Of a stretch of DNA of 5,786 nucleotides, positions 1 through 5,786 are shown one piece after another; position 1 is the stretch's first letter, and every line of letters begins with the position of its first letter. The stretch is from Acidobacteriaceae bacterium (GTDB lineage Bacteria; Acidobacteriota; Terriglobia; Terriglobales; Acidobacteriaceae): NCBI GenBank assembly GCA_003168235.1, contig PMSZ01000292.1, positions 1 through 5,786 of the forward strand, written 5' to 3'. The notes beneath the pieces were generated by a model that made no database searches, was not told where the DNA came from, and saw only the letters and a program-made list of their open reading frames with translations. A program made the translations under genes and the position numbers.

Positions 1-1066
1 TACCGACGCTCACTCGGTGAGTGGCGGCATCAGCGATACGCAGGACGGTCCTTACTTGATTCAGGACAACTTCCTCGAAGCCTCGGGGGAGGGGATCATT
101 TTCGGCGGCGGACCTGCAACCAAAACGCCGACCGACATTACGATTCTTTCCAATCACTTCTGGAAGCCCTGGCAATGGATGCCTGGCAATTCGCAATTCG
201 TCGGCGGTCCCACGGGCAAGCCGTTCATCGTCAAGAACCACATGGAGCTGAAGAACGCCGTCCGTGTGCTCATTGACGCCAACTTAATGGACAACGTCTG
301 GGGAGGCTTCAGCCAAACTGGCTTTGGCGTTCTCATCTGTCCCAAGAACCAGCACACGAAAAGCGGCAAAAACGTGTGTCCGCTGTGCCAGGTCACCGAT
401 GTCACGTTGCGCTATAGCCAGATCTCACATGCCGGCGGCGGAATACAGCTTGCGACGTCGTTGTCCGGTAACGGCCAAGGTGGAGCACCGGCGCTGGCTG
501 GCACCCGCTGGAGCATTCATGACATCGTCATGGACGATCTCAGCAAACAGTATGTGGGCGGCGGCGGCGCTTTCGAAATCACGAATGGCTGGCCTACGAA
601 TCCGCTGAACACGGTCACCGTCAATCACATCACGGCGTTTCCCGATGCCGGCGGTCACCTGGCAACCATGGGAAATCTACCGCAAAACAAGCCCATGTAC
701 GGATTCGTTTTCCAGAACACTCTGATTCTGACGGGCCGCTACCCGATCTGGGACGCCCTCGGCAGCAAGACGAGTTGTGCCGCCCAGGATGTGCCGGCTC
801 CAACCATTACGAGTTGCTTTGCAAGCTACACGTTTTCTAACAACGGCTTGATTGCAACTCCGAGCCAGTTCCCACAATCCTCGTGGCCGAAGGGCAATTA
901 CTTCCCCACCACTGTGGCCGATGTGCAATTTACCGACTACAACAACGGCAACGGCGGAAATTACCAACTCCTCCCTGGCAGTCCCTATAAGAATATGGGC
1001 ACTGACGGTAAGGACCTGGGGGCCGATATCGTCGGGCTGGAAGCAGCGCTGGCTAACGTCCCATAG
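1..1066 (+). CDS. Secreted right-handed parallel beta-helix protein, 3' part only (first paralogue)
   Basis: The reading frame is open from the window edge (first full codon at 2, reading T-D-A-H-S) to TAG at 1064-1066, giving 354 residues with the N-terminus missing. It aligns end to end with residues 268-621 of the complete paralogue at 1297-3162, so roughly 267 codons probably lie upstream. Shared blocks include NFLEaSGEgIiFGG, IVKNHmELKnAVRVL, WGGFSQtGF, CPLCqVtDVTLRY and SIHDIvmDDL, ending in GkDlGADivGlEAAl. The repeated short beta-strand and Asn-rich turn pattern (N-x-F, V-x-V-N-H, F-x-N-T-L) is typical of a right-handed parallel beta-helix of the pectate-lyase fold. Five cysteines are visible: one at 338-340, the CPLC pair at 377-388, and a pair at 776-778 and 815-817. 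By analogy with its paralogue it is probably exported. Enzymatic activity (lyase or hydrolase) is not shown; it could be a binding or structural protein. A GTG at 17 is in frame but is internal to the conserved domain and is not the start. Confidence 0.85.
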   Translation, partial: TDAHSVSGGISDTQDGPYLIQDNFLEASGEGIIFGGGPATKTPTDITILSNHFWKPWQWMPGNSQFVGGPTGKPFIVKNHMELKNAVRVLIDANLMDNVWGGFSQTGFGVLICPKNQHTKSGKNVCPLCQVTDVTLRYSQISHAGGGIQLATSLSGNGQGGAPALAGTRWSIHDIVMDDLSKQYVGGGGAFEITNGWPTNPLNTVTVNHITAFPDAGGHLATMGNLPQNKPMYGFVFQNTLILTGRYPIWDALGSKTSCAAQDVPAPTITSCFASYTFSNNGLIATPSQFPQSSWPKGNYFPTTVADVQFTDYNNGNGGNYQLLPGSPYKNMGTDGKDLGADIVGLEAALANVP

Positions 1067-1102
1067 CTGTTGCTCGCTCGAGTAAGAACATGTCTGACGA
1101 AG

Positions 1103-1137
1103 AAGGTCCGCGTCTCCTCCCGCGGACCTTTTTCTTT
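1103..1137 (+). terminator. Strong Rho-independent terminator after the first beta-helix gene
   Basis: A perfect 10 bp stem is formed by AAGGTCCGCG (1103-1112) and CGCGGACCTT (1121-1130), with an 8-nt loop TCTCCTCC. The stem is GC-rich and is followed at once by TTTCTTT, so the RNA has a U-rich tract. It starts 36 bp after the stop codon at 1066, which is the expected place for ending that transcript, and it separates transcription of the two beta-helix paralogues. Confidence 0.9.
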
Positions 1138-1144
1138 GGCCATG

Positions 1145-1169
1145 TTTTCTTGCCACCTTTTTTCTTGCC
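1145..1169 (+). repeat. Short direct repeat TTTTCTTGCC, two copies
   Basis: TTTTCTTGCC occurs at 1145-1154 and again at 1160-1169, a 15 bp period. A similar pyrimidine run (TTTTTCTTTGGCC) sits just upstream in the terminator tail. The repeat lies between the terminator and the predicted promoter. It may be only replication slippage in a T-rich intergenic stretch; no regulator binding can be claimed from it. Confidence 0.35.
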
Positions 1170-1189
1170 CATGCTCTGTTCGCCCAGGC

Positions 1190-1217
1190 TTGATCGTCAG
1201 ATGGACCGTGCTATGCT
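1190..1217 (+). promoter_or_regulatory. Predicted sigma70-type promoter for the second beta-helix gene
   Basis: A -35-like TTGATC (1190-1195, 4 of 6 to TTGACA) is followed by a 16-nt spacer and a -10-like TATGCT (1212-1217, 4 of 6 to TATAAT). TG at 1209-1210 gives an extended -10 (TGnTATGCT). Transcription would start near 1224, leaving a leader of about 70 nt before the ATG at 1297. The location, downstream of a strong terminator and upstream of a gene, supports it. The match is by eye only. Confidence 0.5.
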
Positions 1218-1283
1218 CGACCCATCCCATGAACTGTGCCCGCGGGCTTTTTTGCCGTCGTTTTCAGCATGCGCGAGGCATCC

Positions 1284-1299
1284 GGAGAAAGACAAAATG
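1284..1299 (+). promoter_or_regulatory. Ribosome binding site that fixes the start of the second beta-helix gene
   Basis: GGAG at 1284-1287 lies 9 nt before the ATG at 1297-1299. This is the best Shine-Dalgarno match near the 5' end of the gene. It favours 1297 over the far-upstream in-frame codon at 1090, which would have to be translated through the terminator hairpin, and over the in-frame ATG at 1345, which has only a weak purine run upstream. Confidence 0.65.
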
Positions 1300-3162
1300 G
1301 TTCGGCTTGGTTCGCACGCTTCCCGCTCGAAAGTGTCGCCCGCAATGCTTCGTCTTTCTCTACTTCTGATCTTCGTTCTGACCTTCGCGTTCTTGCCGGC
1401 TATAGCTTCGGCAACCGCACCGCCGACTGGCGAGAATGCCTACTGCGGAAAAGGCGACGTGCCGCGGTTTGGCGACAAGGATGGCCCCGCTGATCTGCCC
1501 AAATCGTGCTATTACACCGGTCTCGATGGAACGCCCTCGCCGGGAAAGCAGATCCAAGTGGCCGCGAAGGCGGACCTCGCCGACGCCATCAACAGCGCGA
1601 AATGTGGCGACACGTTGTTGCTTCCCGCGGGAGCGGCTTACGAAGTCACCAGCTTGCCCGCGAAAAAATGTGACGACCGACACTACATCACAGTGCGTAC
1701 CGATACGCCGGATTCCAAGCTGCCGCCGGAGGGCACGCGCATTTCTCCCGCGTGGGCCGGCATCGCCAGTCTTCCCGGCCGGCCGGCCTTTGCCCAACCC
1801 GCCGGCGGTCCCGCCAAGCTTCTGGCAACCATCGAGGTGAAGGACCCCTCAGGCGTGACGGTTGGAGACCATCTGCGCTTCATCGGTATCGAGTGGACCA
1901 CGCGGCCGGACTCGAACATTACCCGCCTCATCAGCACGGAGCATGAAGACCATATTATTTTCGACCGGAATTACATTCATCCCGCACCGGGCACCGAGGT
2001 TGCGCACGGCATTGGACTGGTCGAAGGCAGCCATTTTGTGGCCGTCATTAATTCTTACGTCAGCGAGCTCAATTGCATCGCCCGCTCAGGAAAATGCACC
2101 GACGCGACCGCCGTCGGCGGCGCGCATAGCGACGACCCATTCGGAACTTTCAAGATCTACAACAATTTTCTCGAATCCTCAGGCGAGAACATTCTTTTCG
2201 GCGGCGCTCCCTCCAAGAACAACCCGACTGATATCGAAATCCGCCGCAATCACATGTTCAAACCGATGATCTGGAAAGAAGGCGAACCCGGCTACACTCC
2301 CAGTCCAAAGGGAGACCCTTATATCGTCAAGAACCACTTCGAACTGAAGAGCGCCGTACGCGTTCTGGCCGAAGCCAATCTGCTGGAAAACTCCTGGGGC
2401 GGTTTCAGTCAAAGAGGCTTCTCGATGCTGCTGAGCGCGCGCAGTCAAGGGAGCAACTGTCCGCTTTGTCGCGTCAATGACGTGACTCTGCGCTACAACC
2501 GCATCCGCAACGTGGGAGGCGTCTTCCAGATCTCGAATTCTCATGCCTCCAAGGGTAAGGGCATTGCCGCCGATGGGGGAATCTACAGCATTCACGACAT
2601 CATCGCCGACGATCTCCACGAAGAAGATTACAAAGGCGGCGGCGTTTTCCTGGTGATGCTGTCTGGTGGCCCGCCACTTCATGATGTGGTGATCGACCAT
2701 GTCACATCATTCGGTCCCGGGATACTCGCGGCCATCATGGTGAAGGAAGACGCCGACAAGCTGAAAAACTTCAGCATCATTAATAGCCTCTTCGCCGTGG
2801 ATGGAGGACGCCGTCCTGCTATCGCCTCTGCCGGCGGCGGCAAAGATAGTTGCGCGCAGAAAAACCAGCGCATGGGTGCGCAAGCCCTTCTGCAGGCATG
2901 TTTCGACCCATTCCGCTTCGACCACAACCTCATCATTACCAATGACAAAGGCGGTTGGCCCAAGGGAAACACAATCGTATCTTCACCCGAAGCCGCCGGC
3001 GTCCGCGAGTTGAAAGGCTCGATCAGCAAGAATCCCCGGCTTTGCCATGAAAAAGATCAGGGATGTTCACGCAAGTCTCCGGGAGCCGATGCCGCTTCCG
3101 ACGGCCGCGACATCGGAGCCGATGTGGAGGGCGTAGAGGCTGCAATTAAAGGCGTGGAGTAG
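1297..3162 (+). CDS. Secreted right-handed parallel beta-helix protein, complete (second paralogue)
   Basis: 621 residues. The N-terminus is a Sec signal peptide: basic residues (R3, R10, K12, R19), a hydrophobic core at about 20-36 and a probable cleavage site after A37-S38-A39. Next comes a pectate-lyase-like entry segment near residues 85-120 (D-L-A-D-A-I-N, then C103-G-D-T-L-L-L-P-A-G), then beta-helix coils from about 180 to 570 with Asn-rich turns (FDRNYIHP, IYNNFLE, IRRNHMF, LRYNRIR, VIDHVTSF, IINSLF). The C-terminus is the GRDIGAD block also found in the upstream paralogue. Twelve cysteines fall in six near-neighbour pairs (50/71, 103/125, 260/267, 388/391, 519/535, 583/590), which suits disulfides outside the cytoplasm. 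ATG 1297 is chosen for its GGAG site; ATG 1345 would also leave an intact 23-residue signal. Known for the fold: many members bind or cleave polysaccharides. I see no identifiable catalytic triad, so activity and substrate are open. It has its own promoter. Confidence 0.88.
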   Translation: MVRLGSHASRSKVSPAMLRLSLLLIFVLTFAFLPAIASATAPPTGENAYCGKGDVPRFGDKDGPADLPKSCYYTGLDGTPSPGKQIQVAAKADLADAINSAKCGDTLLLPAGAAYEVTSLPAKKCDDRHYITVRTDTPDSKLPPEGTRISPAWAGIASLPGRPAFAQPAGGPAKLLATIEVKDPSGVTVGDHLRFIGIEWTTRPDSNITRLISTEHEDHIIFDRNYIHPAPGTEVAHGIGLVEGSHFVAVINSYVSELNCIARSGKCTDATAVGGAHSDDPFGTFKIYNNFLESSGENILFGGAPSKNNPTDIEIRRNHMFKPMIWKEGEPGYTPSPKGDPYIVKNHFELKSAVRVLAEANLLENSWGGFSQRGFSMLLSARSQGSNCPLCRVNDVTLRYNRIRNVGGVFQISNSHASKGKGIAADGGIYSIHDIIADDLHEEDYKGGGVFLVMLSGGPPLHDVVIDHVTSFGPGILAAIMVKEDADKLKNFSIINSLFAVDGGRRPAIASAGGGKDSCAQKNQRMGAQALLQACFDPFRFDHNLIITNDKGGWPKGNTIVSSPEAAGVRELKGSISKNPRLCHEKDQGCSRKSPGADAASDGRDIGADVEGVEAAIKGVE

Positions 3163-3179
3163 ACGTTGAAATAAACGCC

Positions 3180-3204
3180 GGGTAACTTCCGTAACCCCTG
3201 TTTT
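3180..3204 (+). terminator. Weak imperfect hairpin with short T run, possible partial terminator
   Basis: GGGTAAC (3180-3186) can pair with GTAACCC (3191-3197) except for one A-A mismatch, around a TTCC loop. CTG and four T residues follow. It sits 17 bp after the second beta-helix stop codon and 27 bp before the first sulfotransferase start. The stem is short and interrupted and the T tract is brief, so it is at most an attenuating element. Transcription may continue into the sulfotransferase genes, for which I find no clear separate promoter in this gap. Confidence 0.3.
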
Positions 3205-3230
3205 CACAAGGCTTTCAAACGACTCGGGCA

Positions 3231-4325
3231 ATGCTGCGTGATAAGATTTTCTTTAGCTTGCCCACGCCAAACCCAAGTCAGCGCAAGAGCTCGCCTGTCT
3301 TCGTGATGGGCTGCCACCGCTCTGGCACCAACCTCCTGTACGACATGTTGTTGTCCTCTGGAGGCTTCGCCCTCTACCGCGGATACCTGCCGATCTACAA
3401 GGTCCTCATCCCCCGTTTCGGACCGATGAGTAACCGCACCAGCCGGAAGAAGATCGTCGCCACATGGCTGCGCAGCAAGGGTTTCCGCCGCACCGGGTTG
3501 GCAGCGGACCAGCTTTCTGCGCGCATCCTGAGCGAATGCCAGACGGGTGGCGACTTTATTCGCGTCGTGATGGATTCAGTTGCCGAACAGCAGAATGCAT
3601 CCCGGTGGGCAGTTTATGATCCCGACAATGTTCTGCATTGCGAGCGTGTAAAAAAAGACATTCCGAACGCGCTGTTCGTGCACATCATCCGCGACGGCCG
3701 CGACATCGCGCTCTCGCTCAAGAAAATGGGTGGATTCGCTCCGCTGCCCTGGGACCGCGCAGAAACCAACAGCCTGGTCGCGACCGCTCTCTACTGGAAG
3801 TGGATGGTGCGCCGCGGACGCGCCGCCGGACGCCTGTTTCCCGCTGATTACATCGAGGTCCGCTACGAAGACCTGATCACCAATCCGCGTGAAACGCTTT
3901 CGACACTTGGACGATTCATTGATCACGATCTCGACTACGATCAGATCCAGCGCGCTGCGCTCGGACGCCTTTCCGAAACCAATTCGTCGTTTCGCGAAGA
4001 AGAACGGAAAGAAGAAATACATCCTCTCGGCCGCTGGAAGGAGCGCCTTTCCGCCGCAAGCGTCGCCGCCATCGAAGCCACGGTCGGCGATTGCCTTGAA
4101 GAAAACGGCTACCCGCTCTCGCTTCCCGCCACGGAACGGCGCGCCAGCCTGCGTCTTTCTCCGCGCCTTTCAATGATGCGCTCGATGTATCCAGCCTTCC
4201 TCGGCGGCAAACTCTGGCTTAAATTGCACACGCCGGTGGGGCGCTTCGCCAACATCTCGGCGCTCGAACTGGCGGAAGATCCGCCAACACTGCCGGGCCG
4301 TCCGGTTTCCGAGAAATCGTCATGA
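3231..4325 (+). CDS. Sulfotransferase family protein (first of tandem pair)
   Basis: 364 residues, cytosolic by appearance (no signal peptide or membrane segment). It is expected to transfer sulfate from PAPS to a hydroxyl or amine acceptor. The 5'-phosphosulfate-binding loop is C28-H-R-S-G-T33 after a hydrophobic strand (PVFVMG). The 3'-phosphate-binding element is the strand FVHII followed by R154-D-G-R-D-I-A-L-S162. Further family landmarks are YEDL-x-x-NPRETL and GRWKERLS near the C-terminus. It is a paralogue of the next gene, alignable with a constant two-residue offset through the first 160 residues. Where the partner has Y-H-A-E-S and E-C-T-P-L-H, this protein has Y49-R-G-Y-L and V128-Y-D-P-D-N, so the usual acidic or histidine candidates for the catalytic base are absent there. 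ATG 3231 lacks a good Shine-Dalgarno sequence, but later starts would cut into the PAPS loop. It overlaps the next gene by 4 bp (ATGA), indicating an operon. Acceptor unknown: polysaccharide, lipid, peptide or small molecule are all possible. Confidence 0.88.
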   Translation: MLRDKIFFSLPTPNPSQRKSSPVFVMGCHRSGTNLLYDMLLSSGGFALYRGYLPIYKVLIPRFGPMSNRTSRKKIVATWLRSKGFRRTGLAADQLSARILSECQTGGDFIRVVMDSVAEQQNASRWAVYDPDNVLHCERVKKDIPNALFVHIIRDGRDIALSLKKMGGFAPLPWDRAETNSLVATALYWKWMVRRGRAAGRLFPADYIEVRYEDLITNPRETLSTLGRFIDHDLDYDQIQRAALGRLSETNSSFREEERKEEIHPLGRWKERLSAASVAAIEATVGDCLEENGYPLSLPATERRASLRLSPRLSMMRSMYPAFLGGKLWLKLHTPVGRFANISALELAEDPPTLPGRPVSEKSS

Positions 4326-5371
4326 ACCCCGTGGCCGAAACGATCGAGAACAAGAACGTCGGTGCTCAACTCAGCGCGCGCTCTAAGGCCCCGGTGTTCG
4401 TGCTCGGCTGCGGACGCTCCGGCACCAAGTTTCTTTATCACACCCTGCTCTCAGCCGGGGGCTTCGCCATTTACCACGCGGAGAGCAACGCTTTTAACCT
4501 TCTCGGCCTGCGCTTCGGCAACCTGACGCATCGCGCCAATCGCCGCAAACTGCTCGACGCGTATTACAAGAGCATGCTCTTCGAGCGCACCGGCCTGAAG
4601 CCTGAAGCCATCGATCAGCGCGTGATGGAGGAATGCAGGAATGCCGGCGACTTTCTCCGCATCGTTATGGAAGCGGTCGCCGACAAACAGGGCGCTCAGC
4701 GCTGGGCCGAATGCACGCCGCTTCATCTGCTCTATCTGCCGCTGATCAAGAAATTCATTCCCAACGCGCTGATCGTCCACATTATTCGTGATGGCCGCGA
4801 CGTCACCGCTTCCCTGCACCGCATCGGATGGATCCGTCCGCTGCCCTGGGACCGCGCCCGCGCCTACCTTGCGCCAGCAATCTTCTGGCGCTGGATCGTC
4901 AGCAAAGGTCGCCGCTACGGACAAGCCATGGGCGACGATTACCTCGAAGTGCATTATGAGGATGTAGTGCAGAATCCGCGGGAGGCGCTCGGGCGCATCG
5001 GCACATTCATTGGGCAGTATTTAGATTACGACCGCATTCAGCAGGTCGCGCTCGGATCGTTGCAGAACCCGAATTCGTCATTTCGCGGTGACGGACATGA
5101 AGCCGAAGCGAAAACCATTGGCCGCTGGAAAACCATGTTCAAATCCGAAGAGATTCGCGACATTGAAAGCGTAGACGGCGAGATGCTCAAAGCGACCGGC
5201 TATGCGCTCGATACTCCGCCCGGGAATCTGCATCCGTCGTTTTCTGTGCGCTTCATGAGTTTTCTGTATCCGCTATATTTCGACTTCAAGCTGTGGCTGA
5301 AATCCGATACTCCACTGGCGCGTCTCGCCAGCACCGGCCGCATGGGCGTAGCGAAAACGGAAGCGCCATAG
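4322..5371 (+). CDS. Sulfotransferase family protein (second of tandem pair)
   Basis: 349 residues with no signal peptide. The PAPS 5'-phosphosulfate loop is C30-G-R-S-G-T35 after PVFVLG, and the 3'-phosphate motif is R156-D-G-R-D-V-T-A-S after IVHII. The segment after the first helix reads Y51-H-A-E54-S, and E130-C-T-P-x-H135 precedes the RDGRD strand. In related sulfotransferases, including the tyrosylprotein type, an acidic residue in the first of these regions serves as catalytic base, so E54 (or H52) is the natural candidate here. YEDV-x-x-NPREAL and GRWKTMF match the family C-terminal half. The tail (YPxYFDFKLWLK, then TPLARLA) is shared with the upstream paralogue. Its ATG overlaps the TGA of the upstream gene, suggesting translational coupling, and only a weak GAG lies upstream. 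The next gene begins 14 bp after its stop. The sulfate acceptor cannot be read from the sequence. Confidence 0.9.
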   Translation: MNPVAETIENKNVGAQLSARSKAPVFVLGCGRSGTKFLYHTLLSAGGFAIYHAESNAFNLLGLRFGNLTHRANRRKLLDAYYKSMLFERTGLKPEAIDQRVMEECRNAGDFLRIVMEAVADKQGAQRWAECTPLHLLYLPLIKKFIPNALIVHIIRDGRDVTASLHRIGWIRPLPWDRARAYLAPAIFWRWIVSKGRRYGQAMGDDYLEVHYEDVVQNPREALGRIGTFIGQYLDYDRIQQVALGSLQNPNSSFRGDGHEAEAKTIGRWKTMFKSEEIRDIESVDGEMLKATGYALDTPPGNLHPSFSVRFMSFLYPLYFDFKLWLKSDTPLARLASTGRMGVAKTEAP

Positions 5372-5385
5372 ACGACTCGCTTACG

Positions 5386-5786
5386 ATGTCCCAAGAACAC
5401 AATCCGTCGAACTTGCGGGCAGAAGCTGATCGCCTTATCGCTGAAGGCCCGCCTGACGCGGCATCCCGGCGCCTGGGCGAACTTTGGCGTCGCGAGCCGG
5501 GTTCGGCTACCGCCAGCTTCGTCAATTCGCGGATCGATAAAGTGCGTGGCCGATTATCGCTGGTGAAATTCAAGCTCGCCATTCTCCGCTCGTTCACCGT
5601 CGAGCCCATCGTTCCTCTGTTGCGCGCCGAGGCTTTCAGTTACGGCATCGATCTCGAAATCCACGTCGGTGACTTCAACACCTATGTACAGGAGATCGTC
5701 GACTCAGGCAGTTCTCTCTACGGTTTCGCGCCCAACGCGGTGGTTCTCGCGGTCCGCGCGGGGGATGTCGCACCCGACCTCACTCG
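5386..5786 (+). CDS. FkbH-like protein (HAD-IIIC phosphatase family), N-terminal part only
   Basis: The frame opens at ATG 5386 and stays open to the window end, giving 133 residues of an unfinished gene. Residues 1-60 are a charged, probably helical leader. Residues 61-133 carry the FkbH-type opening: strand KLAILRSFTVEP, helix IVPLLRAEA, then GIDLEIHVGDFNTY, Q-E-I, L-Y-G-F-A-P and VVLAV-R-A-G-D-V-A-P. In this family the region precedes a HAD domain with a DxDxT-type nucleophile motif, which would lie beyond the window. Characterised FkbH proteins in polyketide pathways dephosphorylate 1,3-bisphosphoglycerate and load the glyceryl unit onto an acyl carrier protein; many relatives sit in surface-polysaccharide loci with less certain roles. 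No start codon exists upstream in this frame back into the previous gene, and no clear ribosome binding site is visible, so translation may be coupled to the sulfotransferase 14 bp upstream. The family call rests on the N-terminal segment alone. Confidence 0.75.
   Translation, partial: MSQEHNPSNLRAEADRLIAEGPPDAASRRLGELWRREPGSATASFVNSRIDKVRGRLSLVKFKLAILRSFTVEPIVPLLRAEAFSYGIDLEIHVGDFNTYVQEIVDSGSSLYGFAPNAVVLAVRAGDVAPDLT

Noticed and set aside
17..19. GTG at 17 as the start of the first beta-helix gene
   Set aside because: The frame is open to the window edge and the codons before it (T-D-A-H-S) already align with the interior of the paralogue, so the true start is upstream of the window.
677..1156. 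Reverse-strand open frame of 159 codons opposite the first beta-helix gene
   Set aside because: It lies antisense to a conserved coding region, crosses the terminator, and its translation shows no recognisable domain. It is a by-product of codon bias.
1238..1253. GCCCGCGGGC followed by T6 as a second terminator or attenuator
   Set aside because: The palindrome has no loop; a foldable form leaves only a 3 bp stem, too weak for intrinsic termination.
1090..1296. Long in-frame N-terminal extension of the second beta-helix gene back to 1090
   Set aside because: It would be translated through the strong terminator hairpin and across the predicted promoter, it puts about 69 extra residues before a clear signal peptide, and the ATG at 1297 has a good GGAG site.
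2458..2469. CPLC in the beta-helix proteins as a thioredoxin-like or zinc-ribbon motif
   Set aside because: There is no second CxxC at a ribbon-like distance and no thioredoxin fold around it; the flanking sequence is plain beta-helix. A structural disulfide is more likely.
2179..2700. Reverse-strand open frame of 173 codons opposite the second beta-helix gene
   Set aside because: It is opposite the most conserved beta-helix coils, has no ribosome binding site that I can see and no recognisable protein family features.
4451..4954. Reverse-strand open frame of 167 codons opposite the second sulfotransferase
   Set aside because: A similar antisense open frame occurs opposite the paralogous sulfotransferase (3576-4022), as expected when it merely mirrors conserved codons; no independent support.
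1..5786. CRISPR array, insertion sequence, tRNA or rRNA, phage or toxin-antitoxin elements
   Set aside because: I looked for regularly spaced repeats, transposase motifs, terminal inverted repeats and structured RNA genes and saw none; the window is almost fully explained by the five genes.

Overview
The window looks like chromosomal DNA from a soil-type Acidobacterium (Terriglobia-like). This rests on moderately high GC content, on recognition of the secreted parallel beta-helix family and the HAD-IIIC/FkbH-like protein in forms I associate with that phylum, and on weak or absent Shine-Dalgarno sequences at several starts. The assignment is inference; there is no rRNA or other marker gene in the window. 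All supported genes are on the + strand.

Left half (1-3162): two tandem paralogues of a secreted right-handed parallel beta-helix (pectate-lyase-fold-like) protein. The first is cut by the window start and only its last 354 codons are present. It is followed 36 bp later by a strong intrinsic terminator. A 230 bp intergenic region then carries a plausible sigma70 promoter and a good ribosome binding site for the second, complete paralogue (621 aa, signal peptide, twelve cysteines in six closely spaced pairs). The two copies are clearly related along the whole shared length but are well diverged.

Right half (3231-5786): a tightly packed three-gene run. Two PAPS-dependent-type sulfotransferase paralogues overlap by ATGA, and 14 bp later an FkbH-like (HAD-IIIC phosphatase/SGNH-type) gene begins and runs off the window end. 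The two sulfotransferases share cofactor-binding motifs but differ at the segment where the catalytic base or acceptor site is expected, so they probably act on different acceptors or have different roles.

How the parts may fit (inference): sulfotransferases beside an FkbH-like protein suggest a biosynthetic or modification locus for a surface polysaccharide or secreted small molecule that is sulfated and carries a carrier-protein-delivered acyl (for example glyceryl-derived) group. The neighbouring secreted beta-helix proteins could bind or cleave an extracellular polysaccharide. Nothing in the window proves the substrate. A 68 bp gap with only a weak imperfect hairpin separates the two halves, so read-through is possible.
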